NCBI GenBank assembly: GCA_018715935.1
Contig: DVKR01000002.1
Location: forward strand, 1-62,610
DNA from: Candidatus Aphodovivens excrementavium
GTDB taxonomy: Bacteria > Actinomycetota > Coriobacteriia > Coriobacteriales > Eggerthellaceae
Direction: 5' to 3'
Length of the DNA: 62,610 bases
Both the position numbers and the translations under genes were made by a program. Under the pieces are notes generated by a model, which was not told the origin of the DNA, ran no database searches, and saw only the letters and a program-made list of their open reading frames with translations. The number at the start of each line of letters is the position of its first letter. Within the stretch, counting starts at the first letter, position 1. Shown one piece after another: positions 14,025 through 23,553 of this stretch.

Positions 14025-16142
14025 ATGGCGAACATTCCTCTGCAGGATACGCGCAACATTGGTATCATGGCCCACATCGATGCGGGCAAGACCACCACTA
14101 CTGAGCGCATCCTGTACTATACGGGTAAAACCCACAAAATCGGCGAGGTGCATGATGGCGCCGCGACGATGGACTGGATGGTTCAGGAGCAGGAGCGCGG
14201 CGTAACCATTACGTCTGCTGCCACCACGTGCTTCTGGAAGTATCCCGGTGGTGCTGAGAACGGTCATTCGTATCGTTTCCAGATCATCGACACTCCCGGC
14301 CACGTTGACTTTACCGCCGAGGTAGAGCGCTCCTTGCGCGTTCTCGACGGTGCCGTGGCTGTGTTCGACGCCGTTGCCGGCGTTCAGCCCCAGTCTGAAA
14401 CCGTCTGGCGTCAGGCAGAGCGTTACGGCGTTCCGCGTATCGCGTTCATCAACAAGTACGACCGCGTAGGCGCCGACTTCTTCCATGCAATCCAGACGAT
14501 GCGCGACCGCTTGGGCGCAAACGCCATCGCTGCCCAGATTCCGATGGGCGCCGAGGACAACTTCTGGGGCGTCATCGACCTGGCCACCATGACCGCATGG
14601 GACTTCAAGGCAGACGACAAGGGTATGACCTACCCTGAGCCGATGGACGAGATCCCCGCCGAGTTCAAAGAGGATGCAGAGATGTATCGTCAGGAGCTCG
14701 TTGACGCCGCCGCCGACTGCGACGACGATCTGATGGAGAAAGTCCTCATGGACGAAGAGTTCACCGTCGAAGAGCTCAAGGCTGCTCTGCGCAAGGGCGT
14801 TATCGAGTGCAAGGTGAACCCGGTGTTTGTGGGCTCTGCCTACAAGAACAAGGGCGTGCAGGAGCTGCTGGACGCAGTTGTAGACTACATGCCTTCTCCG
14901 CTGGACGTCCCTGCCATCAAGGGCACCAATCCCGACACGGGCGAAGAAGACGAGCGTCCGGCAGATCCGAAGGCGCCGTTCTCTGCGCTGGCCTTCAAGA
15001 TCATGACTGACCCCTACGTGGGCAAGCTCACCTATCTGCGCGTGTACTCGGGCTCTTTGGATGCTGGCTCGTATGTAACCAACGCTTCCAAGGACAAAAA
15101 GGAGCGCATTGGCCGTCTGCTGCAAATGCACTCCAACCAGCGTGTTGACATCGACTCCTGCCAAGCTGGCGACATCGTTGCCGTTGTCGGCCTGAAAGAC
15201 ACCACCACGGGCGACTCGCTGTGCGAAGAGGGTCATCCCATCATCCTGGAGTCCATGGAATTCGCCGACCCGGTTATCGACATCGCGGTTGAGCCGAAGA
15301 CCAAGGCCGAGCAGGACAAGATGATGATCGCCCTGCAGAAGCTGGCTGAGGAAGACCCGACGTTCCGCGTGTCTACCAACCACGAGACCGGCCAGACCAT
15401 CATCGCCGGCATGGGCGAGCTTCACTTGGAGATCATCATCGACCGCTTGCTGCGCGAGTTCAAGGTTGAGGCTAACGTCGGCAAGCCGCAGGTTGCCTAC
15501 CGCGAGCGTCCGGGCCACGAGGTCATGAACGCCGAAGGCAAGTTCGTGCGTCAGTCTGGCGGTCGCGGTCAGTATGGCCATGCGATTATCAACATGTACC
15601 CGCAGGAGCCTGGCAAGGGCTACGAGTTCGAGAACAAGATCGTGGGCGGCGTTGTGCCGAAGGAGTACATTCCCGCTATCGACAAGGGCATTCAGGAAGC
15701 ACTGAACTCCGGTGTTTTGGCTGGCTACCCGGTCGAGGACATCCGCGTCGAGCTCATCGACGGCTCTTACCACGAGGTAGACTCCTCCGAGGCCGCTTTC
15801 AAGGTTGCAGGTTCTATGGCCATCAAGGACGCTCTGCGCAAGTCCGACCCGGTCATTCTTGAGCCGATGATGGCAGTTGAGGTTGAGACTCCCGAGGAGT
15901 ACATGGGCTTCGTCATGGGCGACATCCCGTCCCGTCGCGGTCTGATCCAGGGTCAGGAGAAGCGTGGCAACGCCGCCGTCATCAGCGCGAAGGTGCCGCT
16001 GAGCCAGATGTTCGGTTACGCCACCGATCTGCGTTCCGGCACGCAGGGTCGTGCTGTTTACACCATGCAGTTCGACTCGTACGAGCCGGTGCCCAAGAAC
16101 GTGGCAGAAGAGATTATCAGCAAGGCTGGCGGGAACGCCTAA
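14025..16142 (+). CDS. fusA: Translation elongation factor G
   Basis: A 705-residue translocase GTPase. GTP-binding motifs: [15 protein letters not shown] near residue 17, [11 protein letters not shown] near 62, DTPGHVDF near 92, and INKYDR near 145. The last has tyrosine where most EF-G proteins have methionine (NKMD), a tolerated position. Domain IV carries GRGQYGHA. Unlike the common str operon, tuf does not follow; rpsJ begins 30 bases downstream, joining str and S10 genes. Confidence 0.97.
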   Translation: MANIPLQDTRNIGIMAHIDAGKTTTTERILYYTGKTHKIGEVHDGAATMDWMVQEQERGVTITSAATTCFWKYPGGAENGHSYRFQIIDTPGHVDFTAEVERSLRVLDGAVAVFDAVAGVQPQSETVWRQAERYGVPRIAFINKYDRVGADFFHAIQTMRDRLGANAIAAQIPMGAEDNFWGVIDLATMTAWDFKADDKGMTYPEPMDEIPAEFKEDAEMYRQELVDAAADCDDDLMEKVLMDEEFTVEELKAALRKGVIECKVNPVFVGSAYKNKGVQELLDAVVDYMPSPLDVPAIKGTNPDTGEEDERPADPKAPFSALAFKIMTDPYVGKLTYLRVYSGSLDAGSYVTNASKDKKERIGRLLQMHSNQRVDIDSCQAGDIVAVVGLKDTTTGDSLCEEGHPIILESMEFADPVIDIAVEPKTKAEQDKMMIALQKLAEEDPTFRVSTNHETGQTIIAGMGELHLEIIIDRLLREFKVEANVGKPQVAYRERPGHEVMNAEGKFVRQSGGRGQYGHAIINMYPQEPGKGYEFENKIVGGVVPKEYIPAIDKGIQEALNSGVLAGYPVEDIRVELIDGSYHEVDSSEAAFKVAGSMAIKDALRKSDPVILEPMMAVEVETPEEYMGFVMGDIPSRRGLIQGQEKRGNAAVISAKVPLSQMFGYATDLRSGTQGRAVYTMQFDSYEPVPKNVAEEIISKAGGNA

Positions 16143-16172
16143 GGCGCCCGCGCTTATTTGGAGGTAAGTCAA

Positions 16173-16481
16173 GTGGCTAATCAAAAGATTCGCATCCGCT
16201 TGAAGGGTTACGATCATGAGATCGTGGATCAGTCCACGAAGCTCATTGTCGATACCGCCCAGAAGACGGGTGCCAAGGTTTCCGGACCCATTCCGCTGCC
16301 CACCGAGCGCAATCTGTATTGCGTTATCCGCGGGCCGCATGTAGACAAGGATTCCCGCGAGCAGTTCGAGATGCGCACCCACAAGCGCCTCATCGACATC
16401 CTGGAGCCCACGCCGAACACGGTAGACTCCCTGATGCGTCTCGATCTTCCCGCTGGCGTTGACATCGAGATCAAGCTGTAA
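16173..16481 (+). CDS. rpsJ: 30S ribosomal protein S10
   Basis: A 102-residue protein of the 30S head, also the NusE transcription-antitermination factor. GTG at 16173 ([17 protein letters not shown]) was chosen over an in-frame ATG at 16158, because GGAGG at 16160-16164 is the ribosome-binding site. There is no independent promoter or L4-type leader in the 30 bases after fusA, so S10 expression depends on the rpsL promoter. Confidence 0.96.
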   Translation: MANQKIRIRLKGYDHEIVDQSTKLIVDTAQKTGAKVSGPIPLPTERNLYCVIRGPHVDKDSREQFEMRTHKRLIDILEPTPNTVDSLMRLDLPAGVDIEIKL

Positions 16482-16496
16482 GGGGGATTGCTTACT

Positions 16497-17117
16497 ATGA
16501 TTAACGCTATCTTTGGCAAAAAGGTGGGCATGACCCAGTTGTGGACCGAAGACGACCGTGTTGTGGCTGTAACGGTTATTCAGGCAGAGCCCAACAAGGT
16601 ATGCCAGGTGAAAACCACCGAGACCGACGGCTACGAGGCAGTGCAGCTGGGCTTCGGCACCATCAAGGCGAAAAAGGTGAACAGGCCCATGGCGGGTCAC
16701 TTCGCCAAACAGGGCATCGAGCCTACCCGTTACCTGCGCGAGGTGCGCGTGGAGAACGCTTCTGAATACAAAGCTGGCGACGAGCAGACGGTAGCCGCTT
16801 TTGCAGAAGTGAAGAAGGTTGACGTTACGGGCACCTCTAAGGGCAAGGGCTTCCAGGGCGTTATCCGTCGTCACGGCTTTGGCGGCGGCCCGGGCAGCCA
16901 TGGCTCCCGTTTCCATCGTGCTCCCGGCTCCATCGGCATGTGCGCTACGCCTTCCCGCGTTTTGAAGGGCATGCGCATGCCTGGTCACATGGGCTGCGAC
17001 ACGGTTACCGTGAAGAACCTTGAGGTTATGCGCGTCGACGAGGATCAGAACCTGATCCTGGTGAAGGGCGCTGTTCCCGGCGGCAAGAACGGTATCGTTC
17101 GCGTCCGCATGGCGTAA
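16497..17117 (+). CDS. rplC: 50S ribosomal protein L3
   Basis: A 206-residue early-assembly protein near the peptidyl-transferase centre. It starts [16 protein letters not shown] and has the conserved [20 protein letters not shown] loop and the [13 protein letters not shown] segment. ATG at 16497 follows AGGGGG at 16481-16486. Fifteen bases separate it from rpsJ. Confidence 0.97.
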   Translation: MINAIFGKKVGMTQLWTEDDRVVAVTVIQAEPNKVCQVKTTETDGYEAVQLGFGTIKAKKVNRPMAGHFAKQGIEPTRYLREVRVENASEYKAGDEQTVAAFAEVKKVDVTGTSKGKGFQGVIRRHGFGGGPGSHGSRFHRAPGSIGMCATPSRVLKGMRMPGHMGCDTVTVKNLEVMRVDEDQNLILVKGAVPGGKNGIVRVRMA

Positions 17118-17152
17118 TCTCGGCATTCGTACCGTTAAGGAGTTTGTTTACT

Positions 17153-17779
17153 ATGACGACTATCGACATCAAGGACGCGGGCGGTAACGCGGCCGGTACG
17201 GCCGAGGTTTCTGCCTCCGTCTTCGGCATCGAGCCGAACGTGCATGTCATGCACCAGGTAGTGCGCGCTCAGCGTGCTTCGTGGCGCCAGGGCACGCACA
17301 GCACCCGCACGCGCGGTAAGGTAAGTGGCGGCGGCCGTAAGCCGTGGCGCCAGAAGGGCACCGGCCGTGCTCGCCAGGGCACCATTCGCGCTCCCCAATG
17401 GCGCGGCGGCGGCGTTGTGTTCGGTCCTCATCCCCGCAGCTACGCATTCCGCGTGAACAACAAAGAGGTCAAGCTGGCGATGCGCTCCGCGCTTTCCGCA
17501 AAGTTGGCCGACGGCCAGTTCGTGACAGTGAAGGCATTTGAGTTTGAGAAGCCTTCCACCAAGCAGGCTGTTGCTGCGCTTAAGGCGCTGGGTCTGGACG
17601 ACCGTCGCGTGACGCTGGTTATCGCTGACGACGACGTGAATACGTTCCTGTCGTTCCGCAACATCCCCACCGTGAATATCCTTCCGGTGTCTGCTGCAAA
17701 TACCTACGACCTGATCGACAACAAGGCACTCATTTTCACTGAGCCTGCTCTGAAGCGCATCGAGGAGGTGCTAGCGTAA
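17153..17779 (+). CDS. rplD: 50S ribosomal protein L4
   Basis: A 208-residue exit-tunnel protein. The tunnel loop motif [20 protein letters not shown] lies near residues 63-82. The ribosome-binding site is AAGGAG at 17137-17142. The stop abuts the rplW start. The classical L4-binding leader of the E. coli S10 operon has no visible counterpart before rpsJ. Confidence 0.97.
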   Translation: MTTIDIKDAGGNAAGTAEVSASVFGIEPNVHVMHQVVRAQRASWRQGTHSTRTRGKVSGGGRKPWRQKGTGRARQGTIRAPQWRGGGVVFGPHPRSYAFRVNNKEVKLAMRSALSAKLADGQFVTVKAFEFEKPSTKQAVAALKALGLDDRRVTLVIADDDVNTFLSFRNIPTVNILPVSAANTYDLIDNKALIFTEPALKRIEEVLA

Positions 17780-18067
17780 ATGAAGGATCCTCGTGAGATC
17801 ATCATTCGTCCCATCATCACCGAGAACTCCTACGACATGATGGAGGAGAACGTATACACGTTCGAGGTTGCAAAGGATTCCAACAAAGTTGAAATCCGTC
17901 AGGCTATCGAGGCTCTGTTCAACGTGAAGGTGAAGAAAGTCAACACGCTGAACGTGAAGTCCAAGCCGAAGCGCGTTCGTCAGCAGCCTGGTCGTACTCG
18001 CACTTGGAAAAAGGCCATGGTCACCTTGGCCGAAGGCGAGTCCATCGAGCTCTTTGCTGCTAACTAG
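17780..18067 (+). CDS. rplW: 50S ribosomal protein L23
   Basis: A 95-residue tunnel-exit protein where trigger factor and SRP dock, beginning [18 protein letters not shown] and ending with the basic [18 protein letters not shown] segment. It starts immediately after the rplD stop. It is the last ribosomal gene of this unit: a strong terminator follows and rplB, normally next, is 10 kb away. Confidence 0.97.
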   Translation: MKDPREIIIRPIITENSYDMMEENVYTFEVAKDSNKVEIRQAIEALFNVKVKKVNTLNVKSKPKRVRQQPGRTRTWKKAMVTLAEGESIELFAAN

Positions 18068-18161
18068 TTTCGACGGCCTGCCGGCTAACTAGTTTCGGCG
18101 GCTTGGCGGCAGTCAAGACGAATAGACGCTGTGCGCCGTTCTGACGGCACGGTTGACGTTT

Positions 18162-18389
18162 ATGGCCCCTGCGAAGGACAGAAGTCCGATCGCAGGGGTC
18201 TTTTCGTTATCTGCGCTCATCACAGCGGCGCTCACTGTCTTATGCGCGATCTGCGTGATAAAGGGTTGCACGCAAAACGCCAGATTCTCGCTTGCTTGGG
18301 TTGCGGCTGGCGGTGCTTGGGGCGCCGGCTTTTCACTGGCGTCCCGCTTTGGCGAGGTCCCGTTTTCGTTGGTGTATCATGCTGGGTGA
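18162..18389 (+). CDS. Possible small membrane protein (uncertain)
   Basis: A 75-codon frame starting MAPAKDRSPIAGV, with one clear hydrophobic segment (residues about 9-34) and a weaker one (about 43-63). It opens inside the terminator stem-loop and has no good ribosome-binding site; AACGGTTGACG precedes it instead. It could be a small protein upstream of the ABC permease, or a chance frame. In the 18068-18416 gap the only firm feature is the terminator; TATCAT at 18375-18380 is a possible -10 for the permease gene. Confidence 0.25.
   Translation: MAPAKDRSPIAGVFSLSALITAALTVLCAICVIKGCTQNARFSLAWVAAGGAWGAGFSLASRFGEVPFSLVYHAG
18164..18205 (+). terminator. Terminator ending the str/S10 unit after rplW
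   Basis: CCCCTGCGA (18166-18174) pairs perfectly with TCGCAGGGG (18190-18198), enclosing a second stem GGAC/GTCC, and is followed by TCTTTTCG. It marks a real transcriptional end of the ribosomal genes here. Confidence 0.85.
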
Positions 18390-18416
18390 GCAGGGCGGCG
18401 ACGGAAAGACGGTGCG

Positions 18417-21400
18417 GTGGCAAGCGCTTTCAACAAGGAGATCAGGCGATCCATTCGCCAGTCGATGGGGCGGTTTGTCGCCATTGCGGTCATCGCGGCG
18501 CTTGGGGCGGGTTTTTATGCGGGCTTGCGCATGTCGGCGCCGGACATGAAGCTGGCGGCCGACCAGAACTTCGACGGAACCAACTTGATGGACATCCGCG
18601 TAATGTCCACGCTCGGCCTTTCCGATTCCGAAATAGAGGAGTTGCGTTCGGTCGAAGGAGTCGAGGCGGTCATGCCCGCTTACGAGACCGATGCGGTTGC
18701 TGAAATCGATGGCAGCCAATACGTGTTACGCATCCATTCCTTTGACGTTGCCGCCGCCCAAGCAAGCGATGTCTCCGACGGTCAAACCGTTCGTTCCGAC
18801 GATCCGAACTATCTTAATCGCCTTGTGCTAACTGAGGGGGAGTGGCCAGACGGCCCGGACGAATGTCTGCTCGGCGAAGACGTGGTGATGGACACCGACG
18901 TTGCGGTGGGCGACAAGGTGGTACTTACCGAGGGCACGGGCGATCTGTCCGATACGCTTAAGGGGACAACCTACACCGTGGCAGGTTTTGCTCGCTGTTC
19001 CTATTACGCTTCTCCCACCAACTTAGGCTCCACTTCGCTCGGCTCAGGCGTCGTTGACCAGTTCGCATTCGTTCCTGCCGAGGCGTTCGCAGACGATATT
19101 CCCTATACCGAGGCATTCCTTACGGTAACAGGGGCGCGTGACCAGGCAGCCTCAAGTGCCGCTTACGACGAGACGGTGGCGCAGGTAACCGAACGACTCA
19201 ACAGCATGGAGGGTCACTTCAACGACGTGCGCGTAGAAGACGTAAAAGGCTCCGCGCAGCGTGAGCTTGATGAAGAGCGCGAGCGTTACGAGGAGGAGAA
19301 AGCGGACGCGCAGTCTCAGCTAGACGACGCAAAGGCTCAACTAGACGCTGCGAAGGCGCAGCTCGACGCGTCAGCTGAAACATTGGCGCAAAGCAAGCAG
19401 CGTCTTGAGCAGGGACGACAGGAATACGAAGCAGGCGTGGCGCAGCTCGATGAGGAGCGCAACAACGCCAACCAGCAGCTAGCTGCCGCGCAGGCCGAGC
19501 TCGACGAGGGGCGCGAGCGCTATGAAGAAGCTGCCGCCCTGCAAACGGAGCTGCAGACGCAGCTAGAACAGGTGCAGGCGGGCATTGCGGAAATAGACTC
19601 TCAAGTGCCCGATATCGGTACGGCGCTTGAGCAAGCCCGGATGACGCTCTCGCAGATCCAGCAGACCATCGCGCAAATGGAGGCAGCGGGGGCAAACGAC
19701 CCCGAAAGCCCTCTGTACGCACGGTACCAGGAGCTGCTTTCCGGCGAGCAGGAGGCAGAGCAGGGGGTCGAGGCGCTTGAGAGCCTGCAGACCCAGCGCG
19801 ACAGCCTTCTCGCGAGCGTCGCTTCGCTTGAGGCCTACCTGTCGGAAATCGCCGCGCAGACACAAGGACTCTCGCCCGAGTATTTCGATGCTGCCCAGGC
19901 GGAGATTGACGAGCAGCGCGCGACGGCGAATCGGCAGTTGGCTGATGCGCAAGCTCAGCTTGACGCGGCGGCGGCGGAACTCGATGACGGCGACGACCAG
20001 CTTGCGCAAGGGCAAGACAGCTACCAGGAGGGCAAAGACCAATACGAGAGCGGGCTCGCGGAATACCAAAATAACTACGAGGACGCCCAGCGGCAATTCG
20101 CCGAAGCCGAAGAGCAGCTTGCTGACGCCCAACGGCAAATCGATGCTATAGAGGATCCGCAGTTCTATGTGCTCGACAGGTCTAAGCTTATCGGCCCGGA
20201 AAGCTTCGAGTCCGACGCCAATCGCATTGACCAAATAGCGCGGGTATTTCCCCTTATCTTCTTTTTGGTGGCGGCGTTGGTGTCGCTTACCACTATGACG
20301 CGCATGGTGGAAGAAGAGCGCGTGCTCATTGGCACGCACAAGGCACTCGGGTACAGCAAGGCGCGCATCACGTCGAAGTACCTCATCTACGCATTGGCGG
20401 CAAGCGGCATCGGGTCGGTACTTGGCATTGCCGTCCTCACGCAGTTCCTGCCGTACTTCATCATGAACGCGTACTCCATCGTGTATGCCGTGCCGCAGCG
20501 TCCTACGCCCATTGACGCGCCCCTTGCAATGCTGTCTGCAGGGCTTGCCATCGGCATCACGCTTGCGGCAACGGGGGCGGCGGCGTATTCGACGTTGCGG
20601 GAGTCGCCCGCTGCCCTTATGCAGCCGCGTGCGCCCAAAGCGGGGAAGCGCATTTTGCTGGAGCGCATCAAGCCGGTTTGGAAACAATTCTCTTTTTCAT
20701 GGAAGGTTACCGCGCGCAATATCTTCCGCTACAAGCAGCGCTTCTTCATGGCGGTCGTGGGCATTGCAGGTTGTACTGCGCTTCTGCTTACGGGGCTTGG
20801 CCTTCAAAACGCCATCAACGACATCATTGACAAGCAGTTTTACCAAATCTACCAATACAGCATGATCGCGCGCGTTGACAGCGAGGTGTCGTCGGCTCGC
20901 GAGGCGGTTGACGAGGCATTGCAAAACGGCAGTGAGGCGGTGTCCGATTACGAGTGGCTTCACACCGCAAACGTGCTTGCCGTGAAGGAGGGCGCAAAAG
21001 ACCAGCGGCTCGAGCTCGTAGTGCCCGAAAACCCCGAAGCAATCGGCGATTTCGTGGTGATGCAAAAGCGCGTGGGGCATCATTCGCTCTCCCTTTCCGG
21101 CGAAGGCGTGATTGTAAGCGAGAAGCTTGCGCGAGAACTGGGGCTAGTAGAAGGCGATGTCGTGAGCGTCTATCAGGAAGACGACATCGGCAACGCAACG
21201 GGGGAAGCGGTGAATCTCGTCATCGCGGGAATTATGGAAAACTACGTGAGCCAGTACCTGTTCATCACCCCGACCTTGTACGAGAGTTCGTTTGGGACGG
21301 ATCCGGCGTGGGATACGGTCTACGCGAAAACGACGCAAGACGAAAGCGTGCGCGCGCGGCTATCCGAGGAGCTGCTCGCCACCTCCGGCGTGAAGACGGT

Positions 21401-21851
21401 CGGCTACAACGATGAGCAGATCAATTCGTATCGCACGATGCTTACCAGCGTCGACTCGGTTGTCGTCGTGCTGATTGTGGCAGCGGCGGCGCTCGCCTTC
21501 GTGGTTTTGTACAACCTCACCAACATCAACATTGCGGAACGCGCGCGTGAAATTGCCACGCTCAAGGTACTAGGCTTTACCCGCAGGGAGGTCAACGCCT
21601 ACATTTTCCGTGAAACCATGATCTTGTCTGTGATAGGTGCGGCGGTTGGTTTGGTGCTGGGCATCTTCCTTGAGGCGTTTGTGGTGCAAACCGCCGAAGT
21701 GGATCAGGTTATGTTTGGACGGGAGATTCATGCGCTGAGCTTTGTTGTCGCCTTTGCGCTGACGCTGGTGTTCACGGCATTAGTTATGCTGGTTATGCGC
21801 CGCAAGCTCCAGCGGATCGACATGGTTGAAAGCCTGAAGTCAAACGAATAG
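18417..21851 (+). CDS. FtsX-family ABC permease with large coiled-coil extracytoplasmic domain
   Basis: A 1144-residue protein of the large FtsX/MacB-like permease family. An N-terminal membrane segment (SMGRFVAIAVIAALGAGFYAGL) precedes an extracellular domain. Residues about 275-580 form a long coiled coil rich in Glu, Gln and Ala, with repeats such as LDDAKAQLDAAKAQLDA and the L-x-x-G pattern of similar proteins. Three FtsX membrane segments follow (PLIFFLVAALVSLTTMTRMV onward), then a second FtsX module after residue 760. Start is GTG with GGAAAGA at 18403-18409. No ATPase gene is adjacent, so the partner must be elsewhere. The substrate is unknown; lipid or envelope-stress roles are possible. 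Confidence 0.8.
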   Translation: MASAFNKEIRRSIRQSMGRFVAIAVIAALGAGFYAGLRMSAPDMKLAADQNFDGTNLMDIRVMSTLGLSDSEIEELRSVEGVEAVMPAYETDAVAEIDGSQYVLRIHSFDVAAAQASDVSDGQTVRSDDPNYLNRLVLTEGEWPDGPDECLLGEDVVMDTDVAVGDKVVLTEGTGDLSDTLKGTTYTVAGFARCSYYASPTNLGSTSLGSGVVDQFAFVPAEAFADDIPYTEAFLTVTGARDQAASSAAYDETVAQVTERLNSMEGHFNDVRVEDVKGSAQRELDEERERYEEEKADAQSQLDDAKAQLDAAKAQLDASAETLAQSKQRLEQGRQEYEAGVAQLDEERNNANQQLAAAQAELDEGRERYEEAAALQTELQTQLEQVQAGIAEIDSQVPDIGTALEQARMTLSQIQQTIAQMEAAGANDPESPLYARYQELLSGEQEAEQGVEALESLQTQRDSLLASVASLEAYLSEIAAQTQGLSPEYFDAAQAEIDEQRATANRQLADAQAQLDAAAAELDDGDDQLAQGQDSYQEGKDQYESGLAEYQNNYEDAQRQFAEAEEQLADAQRQIDAIEDPQFYVLDRSKLIGPESFESDANRIDQIARVFPLIFFLVAALVSLTTMTRMVEEERVLIGTHKALGYSKARITSKYLIYALAASGIGSVLGIAVLTQFLPYFIMNAYSIVYAVPQRPTPIDAPLAMLSAGLAIGITLAATGAAAYSTLRESPAALMQPRAPKAGKRILLERIKPVWKQFSFSWKVTARNIFRYKQRFFMAVVGIAGCTALLLTGLGLQNAINDIIDKQFYQIYQYSMIARVDSEVSSAREAVDEALQNGSEAVSDYEWLHTANVLAVKEGAKDQRLELVVPENPEAIGDFVVMQKRVGHHSLSLSGEGVIVSEKLARELGLVEGDVVSVYQEDDIGNATGEAVNLVIAGIMENYVSQYLFITPTLYESSFGTDPAWDTVYAKTTQDESVRARLSEELLATSGVKTVGYNDEQINSYRTMLTSVDSVVVVLIVAAAALAFVVLYNLTNINIAERAREIATLKVLGFTRREVNAYIFRETMILSVIGAAVGLVLGIFLEAFVVQTAEVDQVMFGREIHALSFVVAFALTLVFTALVMLVMRRKLQRIDMVESLKSNE

Positions 21852-22003
21852 CGCCGCGGCGTCTTTCGCATGGCGGACAATGCCGTTTTGTCTATGACGT
21901 AACGTATGATTGTCCCTTGTAAGCACTTAGTTGCCCCTTACAGGATAAGATGGTGCGTTACAATAACCGACAGTGAACTATCCGAGGGGAGACGGAGCAT
22001 CCC

Positions 22004-23314
22004 ATGAAAATTACTCAGAAGAAAATCGACGGGGGCAAGGTTCTGGTAAGTGCTATTGCTTCCACTGCCGAAGTTACGAAAGCCTTCAACTCGGCACATC
22101 TCGCGTTCGCCCAGCAGATGGGGCTGCGCCCCGAGAGGGGAAAGACGGTGGCGCAGGTTGCCGAGGAGAGCATGGGCATTCGCGACCTCGATTCGGTGGT
22201 GTCTACTCAGGCAGCGGAGGCCCTCATGCCGTTTGCGGTGGACAAGACGGGCATCATCCCCGCGTTTCCTCCTGTCATCGACCCGAAATCGTCGCTCAAG
22301 CGCGGACAGACATTCCAGTTCGAGGTTACCATCACCCCTAAGCCCGACTACAAGCTTTCTTCCTATGAGCCGGTGAGCATTACCCTGCAGCCGCTGCAAA
22401 TAGACACGTCTGAAGTGGATGCGCAGCTCGCTCAGATGGCAGACACCTATGCCGAGTACGTGGCAGACGACCCGCATCCCATCGGCAAAGGCGACAGCTG
22501 CAAAATCAAGATGTCGGTGCAGCGCGAAAACGGCGAAGACATCCCGGCTTTGGCGACAGAGGGACGCACCTACGTTGCCGGCATGGGGTACATGCCCGAT
22601 GGTTTTGAGGAAAACGTTTTGGGCATGGATGTGGGGGAGACCAAGACCTTCGAGTTCGATGCCCCCGATATCGACGAGAACGGCAAAGAGGTAACGAGCC
22701 ATCTCATTGCCACAGTCACGATTTTGGAGGCGCAAAAGCGCGTGCAGCCCGAAATCAACGACGAGTGGGTGCAAAAGTACATGCCGTTCTACAAAAACGC
22801 CGACGATTTGCGCAAAAGCATCGAGGATGGCGTAACGAAAAAGCAACGTCAGGAATACGAGAACGGGCGTCGTCAGGCAGTTGCCGCAGCGGCGGCGAAG
22901 CGTTTCGAGGGAAGCATCGCCGACGAGGTGTATGAGGCGGTGTCTCAGAACATGATGAACAACCTGCGCACGCAGGTGGCTGCTCAGGGCATGAAGTTCG
23001 ACGAATTTGTCGAACAGCAGGGTGGCCAGCAGCAGTTCAACATGATGATGATGCTGCAGATCCGCGAGATGCTCGTTCAGGGGTACACGTTGGACGCAGT
23101 GTTCCGCCATGAAGGTCTAACGATTACCGACGAAGACCTCAACGAGGCGTGCGCCGAGCTTGGTCAGGGCGACCCGAAGACGGTTCGTCGCCAGCTAGAG
23201 GAGAGCGGTAGGGGCTTCGTGCTGCGCGAAGCGGCAGAGCGTCTGCGCGCCAACAAGTGGCTGGTAGAGCACGCCGACATCAAAGAACCCGAGCAGGACA
23301 CCAAAGCGAACTAG
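22004..23314 (+). CDS. Trigger-factor-like peptidyl-prolyl isomerase, divergent
   Basis: A 436-residue protein matching the trigger-factor layout from its middle onward. The PPIase-like core (about residues 160-250) contains GDSCKIKM, GYMPDGFEENVLGMDVGE and the strand ending IATVTILE. An alpha-helical C-terminal arm starts at RVQPEINDEWVQKYMP. The N-terminal region is short, and the ribosome-binding signature GFRxGK near residue 45 is not recognisable; RPERGKTVAQV is the nearest candidate. It may be a paralogue working away from the ribosome. GGAG at 21994-21997 is the ribosome-binding site; TACAAT at 21959-21964 is a possible -10. A terminator follows. Confidence 0.75.
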   Translation: MKITQKKIDGGKVLVSAIASTAEVTKAFNSAHLAFAQQMGLRPERGKTVAQVAEESMGIRDLDSVVSTQAAEALMPFAVDKTGIIPAFPPVIDPKSSLKRGQTFQFEVTITPKPDYKLSSYEPVSITLQPLQIDTSEVDAQLAQMADTYAEYVADDPHPIGKGDSCKIKMSVQRENGEDIPALATEGRTYVAGMGYMPDGFEENVLGMDVGETKTFEFDAPDIDENGKEVTSHLIATVTILEAQKRVQPEINDEWVQKYMPFYKNADDLRKSIEDGVTKKQRQEYENGRRQAVAAAAAKRFEGSIADEVYEAVSQNMMNNLRTQVAAQGMKFDEFVEQQGGQQQFNMMMMLQIREMLVQGYTLDAVFRHEGLTITDEDLNEACAELGQGDPKTVRRQLEESGRGFVLREAAERLRANKWLVEHADIKEPEQDTKAN

Positions 23315-23382
23315 CGCACGTATTTCGTGACCTGAGGGGCTTACCCGCTGTCGATCAGGTGCATTTCCCAACTGGTTCTCAT

Positions 23383-23428
23383 AACGCTGCGTCTCCAATT
23401 CCGCACCGGAGGCGCAGCGTTTCTTTTT
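23383..23428 (+). terminator. Rho-independent terminator after the trigger-factor-like gene
   Basis: AACGCTGCGTCTCC (23383-23396) pairs with GGAGGCGCAGCGTT (23408-23421) apart from one mismatch, followed by TCTTTTT. TATACT at 23482-23487 downstream is a possible -10 for the next gene, without a convincing -35. Confidence 0.85.
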
Positions 23429-23553
23429 GGGTTTACCGTTGTGGCGGTTTGGGCATACTGTATGTTGGGCAGGTAGAACGATATACTAACGAAGCGAGAA
23501 TCAGTTGCTACCTCATTTTTCGTTTGAATGGGGACGCGCTAAAGGGAGGCATC

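Noticed and set aside
13434-17126. A 1230-codon open frame on the minus strand opposite the str/S10 genes
   Set aside because: It is antisense to rpsG-fusA-rpsJ-rplC, which are certain. Long antisense frames are expected in GC-rich, codon-biased genes.
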